NCBI RefSeq assembly: GCF_004349055.1
Contig: NZ_SMKX01000020.1
Location: forward strand, 24,835-88,834
DNA: 64,000 nucleotides
Source: Kribbella antibiotica
GTDB lineage: Bacteria > Actinomycetota > Actinomycetes > Propionibacteriales > Kribbellaceae
Direction of reading: 5' to 3'
How positions within the stretch are numbered: the first letter of the stretch is position 1; the number at the start of each line of letters is the position of its first letter. Below, in pieces: positions 44,781-53,325 of the stretch. Below the pieces are notes generated by a model that saw nothing but the letters and a program-made list of their open reading frames with translations, had not been told where the DNA came from and did no database searches. The position numbers and the translations under genes are program-made.

Positions 44781-46040
44781 TCAGCCCGCGACGAAGGTCT
44801 TGATGCTGTACGCCGGTAGCTGGGTGTCGAAGGCGCCGTTCGCCATGGTGATGGTCGAGTCGGCGGCCAGCGTCCGGTTCGCGGTGGTAACCCAGGTCGA
44901 GACCGTGGTGGCGCTGGTGTCCCGGATGGTGAACGGCTGGTCGACCGCCGACGAGTTCTTGTTGACGGCGACGATCACGATCCGGGATCCGCTCTTGAAC
45001 GCGGTGATGAAGACGTTCGATCCGGGTTGCGCGGTCGCGGTGATCCGGGAGTAGCCGGGCCGAACCCACTTCGAGAAGTGGGCCATGTTGGCTCCGCGTT
45101 TGCTGATCTTCCCGTCCTCGCGCAGGGGACCGTACGAGCGGCGGATGTACCACCACACGTACGTCTGGAAGCGGCCGTCCACCAACGCGCGGTGCATGTG
45201 CTCACCCACGTCGAGTGCCTGCGGCCAGAGATCGCCCGAGTCGGCAGTGCTGTTCGGGTAGTAGACCTCCGTCATCCACAGTTCCTTGCCGGCGCCCTTT
45301 TCGCGGAAGAGCGGGTAGGGCAGGTCGGCGGACTTGGTGCCGTACAGGTGAGCGCCGAGGATGTCCACGTTTGCCAGCGCCGCGGGATCCTGCAGGATGG
45401 GGTCGGAGGCGTTCTTGCGGTACTGGAACGACTCGGGTGCAATCACTTTGGTGTTGATCGCGCCGGCGTTGTCGCGCAGGAACTTGACCATCTCGGCCGG
45501 CGTCCACGCCGTCCAGTCATGCGCGTAGTCCGGCTCGTTCTGCACCGAGATCCCGTACAGGGCCGCTCCGTTGTCGCGCATGAAGTTGGCAAAGTCGTTC
45601 AGGTGCTGCGCATAAGCGCCGTACGAGTTGTAGCGGAGCCGCTTGCCTCCGGAGAAGGTCTCGGTCATCGACGCCGGTGGGTTCCATGGCGATGCGAAGA
45701 CCTTGGCTCCGAGCTCAGTGGCGCGCCGGGCGGTGGCGACCTGGCGGCTCCAGTCGTCGCGGTTCTCGGGGACGGGGATGCGCAGCACACTGAAGCCCAG
45801 TTGCCCTGCGCCCGTGCCGAAGGCCGTCTCCCGCTGCTCGGCGGTGAGATCACCGATCCAGCCCGGGTGGTTCATACCGCCGAAGCCCTGGATCTTCTGC
45901 TGCACGGTCGACGGTTCGACGACGACCCGGGTCTGCGCGGCCGCGGTGGGTGCCGTCACGGCTAGCACCGGCAGCGCGGCGCCTGCGGCCAGCAACGACC
46001 GCCGGCGCAACAGAGGGAGGTTCGAGTCTTTGGGGTCCAT
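44781..46040 (-). CDS. Secreted GH30 (subfamily 8) glucuronoxylanase
   Basis: Endo-xylanase that cuts xylan at sites fixed by methylglucuronic acid side chains. 419 residues. A Tat signal (LLRRRSLLAAGAA, 10-22) is followed by the catalytic barrel and a side beta-domain, as in B. subtilis XynC, which it resembles along the whole C-terminal half. Acid/base Glu169 is in ISVQNEPDYA, nucleophile Glu258 in WMTEVYYPN, and the glucuronate-binding Arg in WWYIRRSYGP (300-301). ATG at 46040 has GGAGAAG upstream. The LacI-type palindrome at 46080-46095 is 40 bases upstream, placing it in the same regulon as GH12, GH3 and yicI although it is 9 kb from the regulator. A hairpin follows the gene. Confidence 0.93.
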   Translation of the reverse strand: MDPKDSNLPLLRRRSLLAAGAALPVLAVTAPTAAAQTRVVVEPSTVQQKIQGFGGMNHPGWIGDLTAEQRETAFGTGAGQLGFSVLRIPVPENRDDWSRQVATARRATELGAKVFASPWNPPASMTETFSGGKRLRYNSYGAYAQHLNDFANFMRDNGAALYGISVQNEPDYAHDWTAWTPAEMVKFLRDNAGAINTKVIAPESFQYRKNASDPILQDPAALANVDILGAHLYGTKSADLPYPLFREKGAGKELWMTEVYYPNSTADSGDLWPQALDVGEHMHRALVDGRFQTYVWWYIRRSYGPLREDGKISKRGANMAHFSKWVRPGYSRITATAQPGSNVFITAFKSGSRIVIVAVNKNSSAVDQPFTIRDTSATTVSTWVTTANRTLAADSTITMANGAFDTQLPAYSIKTFVAG

Positions 46041-46079
46041 GGCTTCTCCAGAAGGTCGGTCTGGGGCGGTGGCCGATGC

Positions 46080-46095
46080 GTCGAAGCGGTTCGAC
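46080..46095. promoter_or_regulatory. LacI-type operator upstream of GH30
   Basis: GTCGAAGCGGTTCGAC, one base from the perfect palindrome found at 21936, 27060 and 37277; 40 bases before the GH30 start. Confidence 0.7.
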
Positions 46096-46253
46096 GGACC
46101 GGAACCATGATGGCCTCTGGAACCCACCCCGCCAAGCCCCTGGCGATGGACCTTTGGGCCGCCACAATCGGGCCGGCGCTCCAACCACGACACCGTCACT
46201 GAGATCATCCAGCAGTAAGACGAGCGAGTCGTTGATCACCGAGGAGAGCTGTC

Positions 46254-46421
46254 GTGTGCCGTCCTGTGAACTGCAAGGCTTGTTCCAAGACGACCTGGGC
46301 CGGGTGCGGCCGTCATGTCGCTGACGTGAAGGCGATGGTGCCTAGCGACCAATGGTGCGCGGGGCATCCGAAGGCCGAGCGGCAGGGTGGCGGCTGGCTT
46401 AGCCGGCTGCTGGGGCGCTAG
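46254..46421 (+). CDS. Small Cys-rich protein, 55 residues
   Basis: A short gene: GTG at 46254 with a perfect GAGGAG seven bases upstream (46241-46246), stop TAG at 46419-46421. The product begins VCRPVNCKACSKTTWAGCGR and ends in a basic tail (WLSRLLGR). Cysteines at 2, 7, 10, 18 and 36 with His21 and His39 suggest a small metal-binding knuckle. Similar small proteins starting MCRPV-C--C-KTTWAGCG are, to my knowledge, widespread in actinomycetes without known function. The stop shares the bases CTAG with the stop of the lipoprotein gene on the other strand, so the two genes are exactly convergent. It has no evident tie to the neighbouring GH30. Confidence 0.8.
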   Translation: MCRPVNCKACSKTTWAGCGRHVADVKAMVPSDQWCAGHPKAERQGGGWLSRLLGR

Positions 46422-46846
46422 CCGCCGGAGCCGCCCTTGCTGGCATTGCCGAAGCCGCCGCGCGCGATGGTGCCGATGTTGCCGCCTTTGGTGGCCAGGC
46501 CGCCGCGCTGGATGGTCGCCGTACCGCCGGATCCGTTGCGCAGGTTGGAGGCGGTGTAACTGCCGTCGCCGGTGTTGTAGCGGCCGCCGACCGGGGGCAC
46601 CAGGAAACCGCCGCGGGTGGCCATGTAGAACCAGAAGAAGCCGGCCCCCGAGCCGTGGTACTCGCGCTCGTCCTTGCACTGGTCGTCGTCGGTCCGCTGC
46701 TGGGTCTGCGGGTCGACACAGATCGCCGCGTAGTCGGCGGTGTCGTTGTCGTTGCTGCACCCGGTCAGTGAAGCGGCGACCAGCGCGGTCAGCCCGAGCG
46801 TGATTCCGGCACTGCGCATCCGCCTGATCGGTCCAGATTGCGTCAT
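46418..46846 (-). CDS. Small lipoprotein with Gly-rich C-terminus
   Basis: A 142-residue lipoprotein: signal peptide with lipobox SLTGCSN (Cys29), then a short domain with ICVDPQTQQRTDDDQCKDE (two further cysteines) and HGSGAGFFWFYMATRGGF, and a Gly/Ser/Thr-rich tail ending in GGSGG. The middle resembles proteins annotated only as hypothetical in actinomycetes. Its ATG overlaps the APC permease stop (ATGA), so it is the second gene of a two-gene operon. Function unknown; the coupling to an amino-acid/amine permease suggests an envelope role related to that uptake system. Confidence 0.8.
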   Translation of the reverse strand: MTQSGPIRRMRSAGITLGLTALVAASLTGCSNDNDTADYAAICVDPQTQQRTDDDQCKDEREYHGSGAGFFWFYMATRGGFLVPPVGGRYNTGDGSYTASNLRNGSGGTATIQRGGLATKGGNIGTIARGGFGNASKGGSGG

Positions 46847-48198
46847 ACCCTGCCTTCCCCCTCAGCAGGCGGCTTCATCGAGTACATGATCAGCGCGCCC
46901 ACCACCATGGTTACACCCACCACAACCAGGGCCCCTGTACCCACGTCGGCGACAGCCAGGACCAGTACTGCGGCGAACGACGCAGCCGCCAGCAGCGGGA
47001 CGACTACCCGTTGCAGCACCCGGCCCTTGAGTTGGCCGGTGAAATACACCGGTACGGCGATCGCGGTGGCGAGGTAGTAGAGCGATACCAGGATTGAGAC
47101 GGCTGCAACGGCGTCGGCGAGTACTGCGTCCGAGGTGAGCACCAGCGTGACGTAGATGAGCACACTGGTTGCGGCGAAGACCAGGGTGGAGACGCTGGGG
47201 GTGTGGAAGCGAGTGGAGATCCGCGCGAACTGCCCCGGAAACGCGTCGCGCCGGGCCATGGACAGCATCGTCCGGGCGGTCGGCAGGATGGTCGTCTGGG
47301 TCGAGGCGAGCGCGGAGACGAGTACTGCGCCGATCAGGAGCTTGCCGCCCGCAGTACCGAGCAGGTCGTTGCTCAGGACCGAGAAGAAGTCGTCGTCCGC
47401 GATGTCGGCCAGCGCGCCGACGCCTGCGTACACAAGCGCCGACCAGGCAACCACGGCGTACAGGACGATCAGGAAGCCGTTGGCGATGAGCGCTGCGATT
47501 GCTGGAGTACGACGTGGGTTGCGAGTCTCCTCGTTGACGCTGAAGGACGAGTCCCAGCCCCAGTAGAGGAACACGGCGACCAGTACGCCGGTGGCCCACT
47601 TGCCCTCGCCGGTATTCGTCGGGAGGCTGAGAGTGCCGGCCTCCCGGAAGGCGTTGATGGCGAACCAGAGCAGCGCGACAACCTCCACCGTCAGCAGGAT
47701 CGCCTGCGTCCAGGCGGCGATCCGGATACCGCGGTAGGCAAGCACTGCCATCGCAATGATGAACACGGCACCCAGACCAGCCTGTGCCAGCCGGGAGCCG
47801 GCCGCGCTGTCCAGGCCGAGCAGTACGTAGGTGTAGACCGAGGCGACCTGCGCCAGGTTGCTCATGACGAGCACGCAGGCCATCACGGTGGTCCAGCCGA
47901 CCATGCGGCCGACACCTAGCCCGAACGCCTTCTCGGTCCAAGGGAACGTCGTACCGCAGTCTGGCTCGGTCCTGTTCAGCTCACGGAAGCAGAGCGCCAC
48001 TAGGACGACCGGCACGGCCGAGAGCGCCAAGACCAGGGGAGCGGCAGTACCGACGTACGCGGTGAGTAGTCCGAGCGCAACGGCCAGCGAGTACGCCGGC
48101 GCGGAGGAGGAGATCCCGATCGCGGTGGACGCTCTCAACCCAAGTGCATCCCGTCGCAGACTGCGCCCGCGGGACCGTGAATCAGCTGTTGTCGTCAT
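46843..48198 (-). CDS. APC family amino acid/polyamine permease
   Basis: A 451-residue, about 12-helix transporter of the amino acid-polyamine-organocation superfamily. The first helix carries the substrate-binding sequence STAIGISSSAPAYSLAVALG (about 22-41), and the later FPWTEKAFGLGVGRMVGW is typical. ATG at 48198 has TGGGGGCA upstream. The stop overlaps the lipoprotein start. A palindromic AT-rich element (48241-48274) lies 43 bases upstream in the region shared with the divergent laccase operon. Substrate cannot be predicted from the sequence. Confidence 0.9.
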   Translation of the reverse strand: MTTTADSRSRGRSLRRDALGLRASTAIGISSSAPAYSLAVALGLLTAYVGTAAPLVLALSAVPVVLVALCFRELNRTEPDCGTTFPWTEKAFGLGVGRMVGWTTVMACVLVMSNLAQVASVYTYVLLGLDSAAGSRLAQAGLGAVFIIAMAVLAYRGIRIAAWTQAILLTVEVVALLWFAINAFREAGTLSLPTNTGEGKWATGVLVAVFLYWGWDSSFSVNEETRNPRRTPAIAALIANGFLIVLYAVVAWSALVYAGVGALADIADDDFFSVLSNDLLGTAGGKLLIGAVLVSALASTQTTILPTARTMLSMARRDAFPGQFARISTRFHTPSVSTLVFAATSVLIYVTLVLTSDAVLADAVAAVSILVSLYYLATAIAVPVYFTGQLKGRVLQRVVVPLLAAASFAAVLVLAVADVGTGALVVVGVTMVVGALIMYSMKPPAEGEGRV

Positions 48199-48240
48199 CG
48201 TGCCCCCAGAGTGCCATCCACCCGTTGCTGACAACGAACG

Positions 48241-48274
48241 ACAAAAACATGAGACCAGGTCTTAACATTTTTGT
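48241..48274. promoter_or_regulatory. AT-rich imperfect palindrome in the APC permease / laccase divergent promoter
   Basis: Outer arms ACAAAAA (48241-48247) and TTTTTGT (48268-48274), inner arms AGACC (48252-48256) and GGTCT (48258-48262) around one base. The spacers differ by one base, so it may be two nested operators. It is strikingly AT-rich for this genome. Which gene it controls is not known. Confidence 0.45.
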
Positions 48275-48339
48275 GCTGACTACATAGGGTGCGGGCTTAG
48301 CTACCTGGAGACATGCGTTCCCGCCCCGAACGGAGTCCC

Positions 48340-49353
48340 ATGACGGTCGATCCTGCCCAAAAATCAAGGTTTTCCCGCCGCTCGGTGCTTGTCACTCCGG
48401 CCGCAGTTGCCGGCGGAGCGCTGCTGACCGGTGCGGCTCTCGCCCCCGACAGCAATGCCGGCAGCGCCGCCGCGGTCCGCCAGATCACCCTGTACGCCGA
48501 ATCGCTGCCTGGCGGGCTGTTCGGCTACGGACTGGCGCCCGGTGCGGCGACCATTCCCGGGCCGCTGCTGGAGATCTATGAGGGGGAGACCCTCGAGGTC
48601 GAGCTGGTCAACAACACCGACCAGCGGTTGTCGATCCATCCGCACGGCGTCGACTATGACGTGAACTCCGACGGCAGCCCGCTGAACGCCTCGTTCAACG
48701 CGCCTGGCGAGACCCGCACGTATGTCTGGCGCACCCGCAAGCAGGTCGACGCCGGCGGCGGCCGGTTCATGCCCGGCAGCGCCGGCTACTGGCATTACCA
48801 CGATCACGCGCTGGGCAACGACCACGGAACCGTCGGGATCCAGAAGGGCCTGTACGGCGGTCTGATCGTCCGCCGCCGTGGTGACCTGATCCCGGACCGG
48901 CAGTTCACGGTGGTGTTCAGCGGGATGCTGATCAACAACAAGAAGGCACCGGACACTCCGATGTTCGAGGCGCGGCAGGGGGAGCGGGTCGAGTTCGTCT
49001 GCATCGGGCACGGCGACCTGCCGCACACGTTCCACCTGCATGCGCACCGCTGGGCCGACACCCGCACGGGCATGCTCACCGGAGCGAACGACCCGAGCCC
49101 GGTGATCGACAACAAGAACCTCGACCCGGGCAGCTCGTTCGGCTTCCAGGTGCTTGCGGGTGAAGGTGTCGGGCCGGGCGCCTGGATGTACCACTGCCAC
49201 GTGCAGATGCACGCCGACCAGGGGATGGTCGGCCTGTTCCTGGTCCGCAACCCCGACGGGAGTATGCCGCCCGGCGCGCAGGCGGCGATCGACCGCTTCC
49301 AGCACCACCACGTGGCCGGGCCGCAGGCCGATCACTCCAATCATCACGGCTGA
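48340..49353 (+). CDS. Two-domain multicopper oxidase (small laccase, SLAC type)
   Basis: Exported laccase that oxidises phenols or reduced copper/redox partners and reduces O2 to water. 337 residues, matching the actinomycete small laccases, which trimerise. A Tat signal (FSRRSVLVTPAAVAGG, about 11-26) opens it. Copper ligands in order: HPHGVDY (His100, 102), WHYHDHALG (His152, 154), HTFHLHAH (His229, 232, 234) and HCHVQMHADQGM (His285, Cys286 for type 1 copper, His287, His291, Met296). ATG at 48340 is favoured (GGAG four bases before); ATG at 48313 is an alternative. The next gene begins 10 bases after the stop and the one after overlaps, so laccase, dehydrogenase-type protein and cupredoxin are one operon. 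Confidence 0.93.
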   Translation: MTVDPAQKSRFSRRSVLVTPAAVAGGALLTGAALAPDSNAGSAAAVRQITLYAESLPGGLFGYGLAPGAATIPGPLLEIYEGETLEVELVNNTDQRLSIHPHGVDYDVNSDGSPLNASFNAPGETRTYVWRTRKQVDAGGGRFMPGSAGYWHYHDHALGNDHGTVGIQKGLYGGLIVRRRGDLIPDRQFTVVFSGMLINNKKAPDTPMFEARQGERVEFVCIGHGDLPHTFHLHAHRWADTRTGMLTGANDPSPVIDNKNLDPGSSFGFQVLAGEGVGPGAWMYHCHVQMHADQGMVGLFLVRNPDGSMPPGAQAAIDRFQHHHVAGPQADHSNHHG

Positions 49354-49362
49354 GGGGGAACG

Positions 49363-52300
49363 ATGAGGCTCAATCGTCGGCGGCGTAGCGCTGCCCTTCT
49401 GACCATTGCAGCGCTGGCGTTCGGCACCCAACTGGTGCAGCCAGGCAGTACGCCGTCCGTCGCGCAGGCGGCGCCGGTGATCCCGAAGGCCGCTGCCGAT
49501 GCGGTGGTGAACGTGCTCGTGTTCCGCGGCGAGCCCGACGATCAGCTGGATCCGGTGGAGCGGGCGACCGACGCGATCGCGGGCCTCGGGCAGGCCAACG
49601 GGATGACGGTGCACGTCAGTTCGGATCCGTCCGTCTTCACGCCGGCCAAGCTGGCGACGTACCGGGCGGTGGTGTTCTTGTCGGCAAAGGGCATCGCGCT
49701 CAGCCGGGAGCAGGAAACGGCGCTGCAGAACTACATCAAGGCCGGCAACGGCTACCTCGGCATCGCGGACGCGTCGAAGTTTCAGCCGGACTCCGAGTGG
49801 TTCAGCGGCCTGATCGGCGCGCGCCCGGTCGGCGAGCAACTGCCGCCGCCGCGACCCGTGTCGGCGGTGACGGCCAGCGCGGAGAACCCGCCGAACGAGA
49901 CCAAGGAGAAGCTGACCGACGCGAACCCGAACACGAAGTGGCTGGCCTTTACGCCGACCGGTTGGGTCGCGATGAAGCTCGCCGAGCCGGTTGCGGTGAC
50001 CAGGTACTCGCTCACCTCGGCGAACGACTTCGTCGGTCGGGACCCCAAGAACTGGACCTTGCAGGGTTCGAACGACGGCAGTACCTGGACCGACGTGGAC
50101 ACTCGCACCAACGAGGTGTTCTCCGATCGGCTCCAGCGGCGGGTGTTCGTGATCGCGAACCCGACGTCGTACGGGCACTATCGGCTGAACATCACCGCGA
50201 ACGGCGGCGAACCGCTGATCCAGCTCGCCGACCTGCTCTTCTACACCGGTGACTCGCAGCCGCCACCGGAGCCGACTCCGCAGCGCGCGGTGGTCAACCT
50301 GCTGGACCGGCAGCACCCGGCGAACGCCGGTCTGCCGCTGAACCTGACCCGGACCGACAAGTGGCGCAACTGGGCGACCAACCCGATCGGAACTGTGCAC
50401 ACCGTCGCCCAGGTTGAGGAGCGGCATTACAGCCCTGGCCCCGGCGCCAACGGCCCGTTCCATCCGATCTCCTGGTGCCGCGACTACGGCGGCGGCCGGT
50501 CCTTCTACACCGGCATGGGCGGCACTGACGGCAGCTACGGCGAGTCCGCGTTCCGCAAGCACCTGCTCGGTGCGCTGAAGTGGACCACCGGAATGGTCCG
50601 GGCTGACTGCCAGGCGTCGATCGCCGCCAACTACACCGTCGAGCGGTTGACGCCGCCCAACCAGGCCGGTCAGCTCGACCAGATCGGTGAACCGCACGGA
50701 ATGACGATCGCGCCGAACGGCAAGATCTTCTACGTCGGCAAGGCGGCCTGCCCGAGCGGCCCGGTGGTCGACTGGGCGAACCCGAACGTCGGCCTCGGCT
50801 GCGGCACCATTCACGAGTGGGATCCGGTCGCCAAGAAGGCGAAGCTGCTGACCACGCTGCCGGTGATGGGCAATCGCGGCTCCGGCGACGAGCTGGTCAA
50901 GAACGAAGAGGGCCTGCTCGGTATCGTGCTGGACCCGAAGTTCGCCGAGAACGGCTGGTTCTACGTCTACTGGATGCCGCACGACACCGTCGACCGGGTC
51001 CTGCACACCGGCAAGCGGACGGTCTCACGGCTGACGTACAACGCCACCAACCAGACCATCGATCAGGCCAGCCGCAAGGACCTGCTGCAGTGGGAGGTCC
51101 AGCAACACAGCTGCTGCCACGCCGGTGGCGGCATGGCGTTCGACTCCAAGGGCAACCTGTACGTCGGTTCCGGCGACAGCAACTCCTCCGGCGGCTCGGG
51201 CGGCTACTCCGGCAACAACTGGACCCAGGAGTTCGGCGGACTGTCCTTCCAGGACGCTCGCCGTACCGCAGGAAACACCAACGACCTGAACGGCAAGATC
51301 ATCCGGATCCACCCGGAGTCGGACGGCACATACACGATCCCAGCCGGAAACCTGTTCGCGCCGGGCACTCTCAAGACCCGGCCAGAGATCTACGTGATGG
51401 GCGTGCGGAACATCTCTCGGCTCGCCATCGACCCGGAGACCGACTGGCTGACCGCCGCCTGGGTCGGGCCGGACGCTGGTGCGCCGGACCCGGAGCTCGG
51501 GCCGGCGAAGTACGAGACGGCGACGATCATCACCGAGGCCGGCAACCACGGCTGGCCCTACTGCATGGGCAACGGGCAGCCGTACCGGAACCGCAGTAAC
51601 ACGGATGCGTCGGTGCTGACCGGTTGGTACGACTGCGACAACCCCCTGAACACCTCGCCGCGAAACACCGGGCTGGTCGAGCTGCCGCCGGTCAAGAACA
51701 ACATGATCTGGTACTCACCGGGCGGCGGCGGGCCCGTGTTCCCGAAGCGCCCGGGCAGCTCGATCCCGACGTACAACGATGCGGACGCGGTCTACACCCA
51801 GCCGTACTTCCGCGGCGGTGGCGGGCAGGCCGTGATGTCCGGGCCGACCTACCACTACGACCGGGTGAACACCAAGAGCGGTGTGGCCTGGCCGAAGTAC
51901 TGGGACGACAAGTGGTTCATCGGCGACAACTCGACCCCGACGCGCCGGATTGCGGTGACGGTCGACCCGGCCGGCGTACCGACGGCGCAGGCGCCGGCAT
52001 TCGGCGAGACGTTCCAGCAGATCGTTGCTGGGGGCAACGGTGCGAACCAGGTGCAGAGCTGGATGGATGCCCGGTTCGGACCGGACGGCGCGCTGTACGT
52101 GCTCGACTACGGCGGCGGATTCTTCACCCTGCACCCGAACCAGAAGCTGGTGAAGGTCAGCTACAAGGGTGGCCCGCCGACGCCGCTGCCGAAGGCCTCC
52201 GGGGTCGCCGTACAGAACAAGCCGTTGACCTACGCGTTCAACGGCGCCAAGGCCGGTGGGGTGTCGTACGCCTGGACGTTCGGCGACGGCGCCACCTCGA

Positions 52301-53325
52301 CCGACGCCAACCCGCGGCACACCTACACCAGCCCCGGGCTGCGTACGGCGAAGTTGACCGTCACCTACGCCGACGGCACGACCGCAGTCGCAACAACAGC
52401 GATCGACGCCGGCTGTGTGATGCCGGACCAGGGCGCTCAGGTTTCCATCGGGGACACCGCGACCACGGTGCCGAACCGCAACGCGGGCGGTGGCTGTCGG
52501 GTAGACGACCTGATCGACGACGAGAGCACGTGGGCAACCCATGCCCTGTTCGTCAGTCACGTCCAGCTGGCGACTCAGCAAATGCGGCAGCGCGGGATCA
52601 TCACCGTCGCCGAGCGGGACAACCTGATGGCGGTGGCCCGGGCATCGACGATCGGCCGGCCCGGCGTGACCGGGTACGAGCCGCTCTTCGACGGCACCGC
52701 CGAATCGTTCTACGACTGGGCGCAGGCGCCTTCGGGTGAGTTCGCCATCCAGCCGGATGGGTCGCTGAAACCGACAGGCGGGCTCGGCATGCTCTGGTAC
52801 GCGAAGAAGCCGTACGGCGACTTCTCCGTGAAGCTGCAGTTCCGCGACGTCGCGCCGGACGCGGTCCGCGCGAACAGCGGCGTCTTCGTCCGGTTCCCGG
52901 ATCCACGCACACCGCTCGACCAGCGACCGCTCGGCAGTTGCGGCACCGTCGGTTCGGCCCGCACCTCGCAGGCCTGGGTAGCGATCTTCTGCGGTCAGGA
53001 AGTCCAGCTGTACGACGGTGAGTCGGGCGAGCCGCAGAAGACCGGGTCGATCTACAACTTCGATCCGAACCCACTGGACGCGGCCCGGCCGACCCCGAAG
53101 GGGCAGTGGAACGAGTACGAGGTCAAGGTCGTCGGGCAGCACTACACGATCATCCGCAACGGCGTGGTGATCAACGAGTTCGACAACACCCCGGGAAAGC
53201 AGTCGTCGCGGGCGGGCGACCCACCCACCGATCTGCGGCAGTTCGTCGAGGGCTACATCGGGCTGCAGAACCACGGAAACTCCGACCTGATGGAGTTCCG
53301 CAATATCCGGATTCGGAGCTTGTGA
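49363..53325 (+). CDS. Secreted multidomain protein: ThuA with inserted F5/8C, PQQ-type sugar dehydrogenase, PKD, DUF1080
   Basis: 1320 residues with a Sec signal (about 1-37). Order: ThuA-like domain (48-415), split by a discoidin/F5-8C-type sandwich (about 160-300, NWTLQGSNDGSTWTDVDTR); a soluble-PQQ-dehydrogenase/L-sorbosone-type six-bladed propeller (about 425-935) with EPHGMTIAPNGKIFYVGK, EEGLLGIVLDPKFAENGW, HSCCHAGGGMAFDSKGNLY, DLNGKIIRIHPE and NHGWPYCMGNG; a PKD domain (about 935-1018, AWTFGDGATSTDANPRHTY); a helical linker (about 1030-1100); and DUF1080 (about 1105-1318), a concanavalin-like fold linked in the literature to 3-keto-glycoside hydrolysis. It probably binds and oxidises a carbohydrate outside the cell. 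ATG follows GAGGGGG. The cupredoxin gene begins in its stop (TGATG). PQQ supply is not encoded in the window. Confidence 0.88.
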   Translation: MRLNRRRRSAALLTIAALAFGTQLVQPGSTPSVAQAAPVIPKAAADAVVNVLVFRGEPDDQLDPVERATDAIAGLGQANGMTVHVSSDPSVFTPAKLATYRAVVFLSAKGIALSREQETALQNYIKAGNGYLGIADASKFQPDSEWFSGLIGARPVGEQLPPPRPVSAVTASAENPPNETKEKLTDANPNTKWLAFTPTGWVAMKLAEPVAVTRYSLTSANDFVGRDPKNWTLQGSNDGSTWTDVDTRTNEVFSDRLQRRVFVIANPTSYGHYRLNITANGGEPLIQLADLLFYTGDSQPPPEPTPQRAVVNLLDRQHPANAGLPLNLTRTDKWRNWATNPIGTVHTVAQVEERHYSPGPGANGPFHPISWCRDYGGGRSFYTGMGGTDGSYGESAFRKHLLGALKWTTGMVRADCQASIAANYTVERLTPPNQAGQLDQIGEPHGMTIAPNGKIFYVGKAACPSGPVVDWANPNVGLGCGTIHEWDPVAKKAKLLTTLPVMGNRGSGDELVKNEEGLLGIVLDPKFAENGWFYVYWMPHDTVDRVLHTGKRTVSRLTYNATNQTIDQASRKDLLQWEVQQHSCCHAGGGMAFDSKGNLYVGSGDSNSSGGSGGYSGNNWTQEFGGLSFQDARRTAGNTNDLNGKIIRIHPESDGTYTIPAGNLFAPGTLKTRPEIYVMGVRNISRLAIDPETDWLTAAWVGPDAGAPDPELGPAKYETATIITEAGNHGWPYCMGNGQPYRNRSNTDASVLTGWYDCDNPLNTSPRNTGLVELPPVKNNMIWYSPGGGGPVFPKRPGSSIPTYNDADAVYTQPYFRGGGGQAVMSGPTYHYDRVNTKSGVAWPKYWDDKWFIGDNSTPTRRIAVTVDPAGVPTAQAPAFGETFQQIVAGGNGANQVQSWMDARFGPDGALYVLDYGGGFFTLHPNQKLVKVSYKGGPPTPLPKASGVAVQNKPLTYAFNGAKAGGVSYAWTFGDGATSTDANPRHTYTSPGLRTAKLTVTYADGTTAVATTAIDAGCVMPDQGAQVSIGDTATTVPNRNAGGGCRVDDLIDDESTWATHALFVSHVQLATQQMRQRGIITVAERDNLMAVARASTIGRPGVTGYEPLFDGTAESFYDWAQAPSGEFAIQPDGSLKPTGGLGMLWYAKKPYGDFSVKLQFRDVAPDAVRANSGVFVRFPDPRTPLDQRPLGSCGTVGSARTSQAWVAIFCGQEVQLYDGESGEPQKTGSIYNFDPNPLDAARPTPKGQWNEYEVKVVGQHYTIIRNGVVINEFDNTPGKQSSRAGDPPTDLRQFVEGYIGLQNHGNSDLMEFRNIRIRSL

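Noticed and set aside
48364..51006. 880-codon open frame on the minus strand
   Set aside because: Lies antisense to the laccase and dehydrogenase genes, is rich in Arg/Val/Asp without any fold motif, and has no ribosome site; it is a by-product of high GC.
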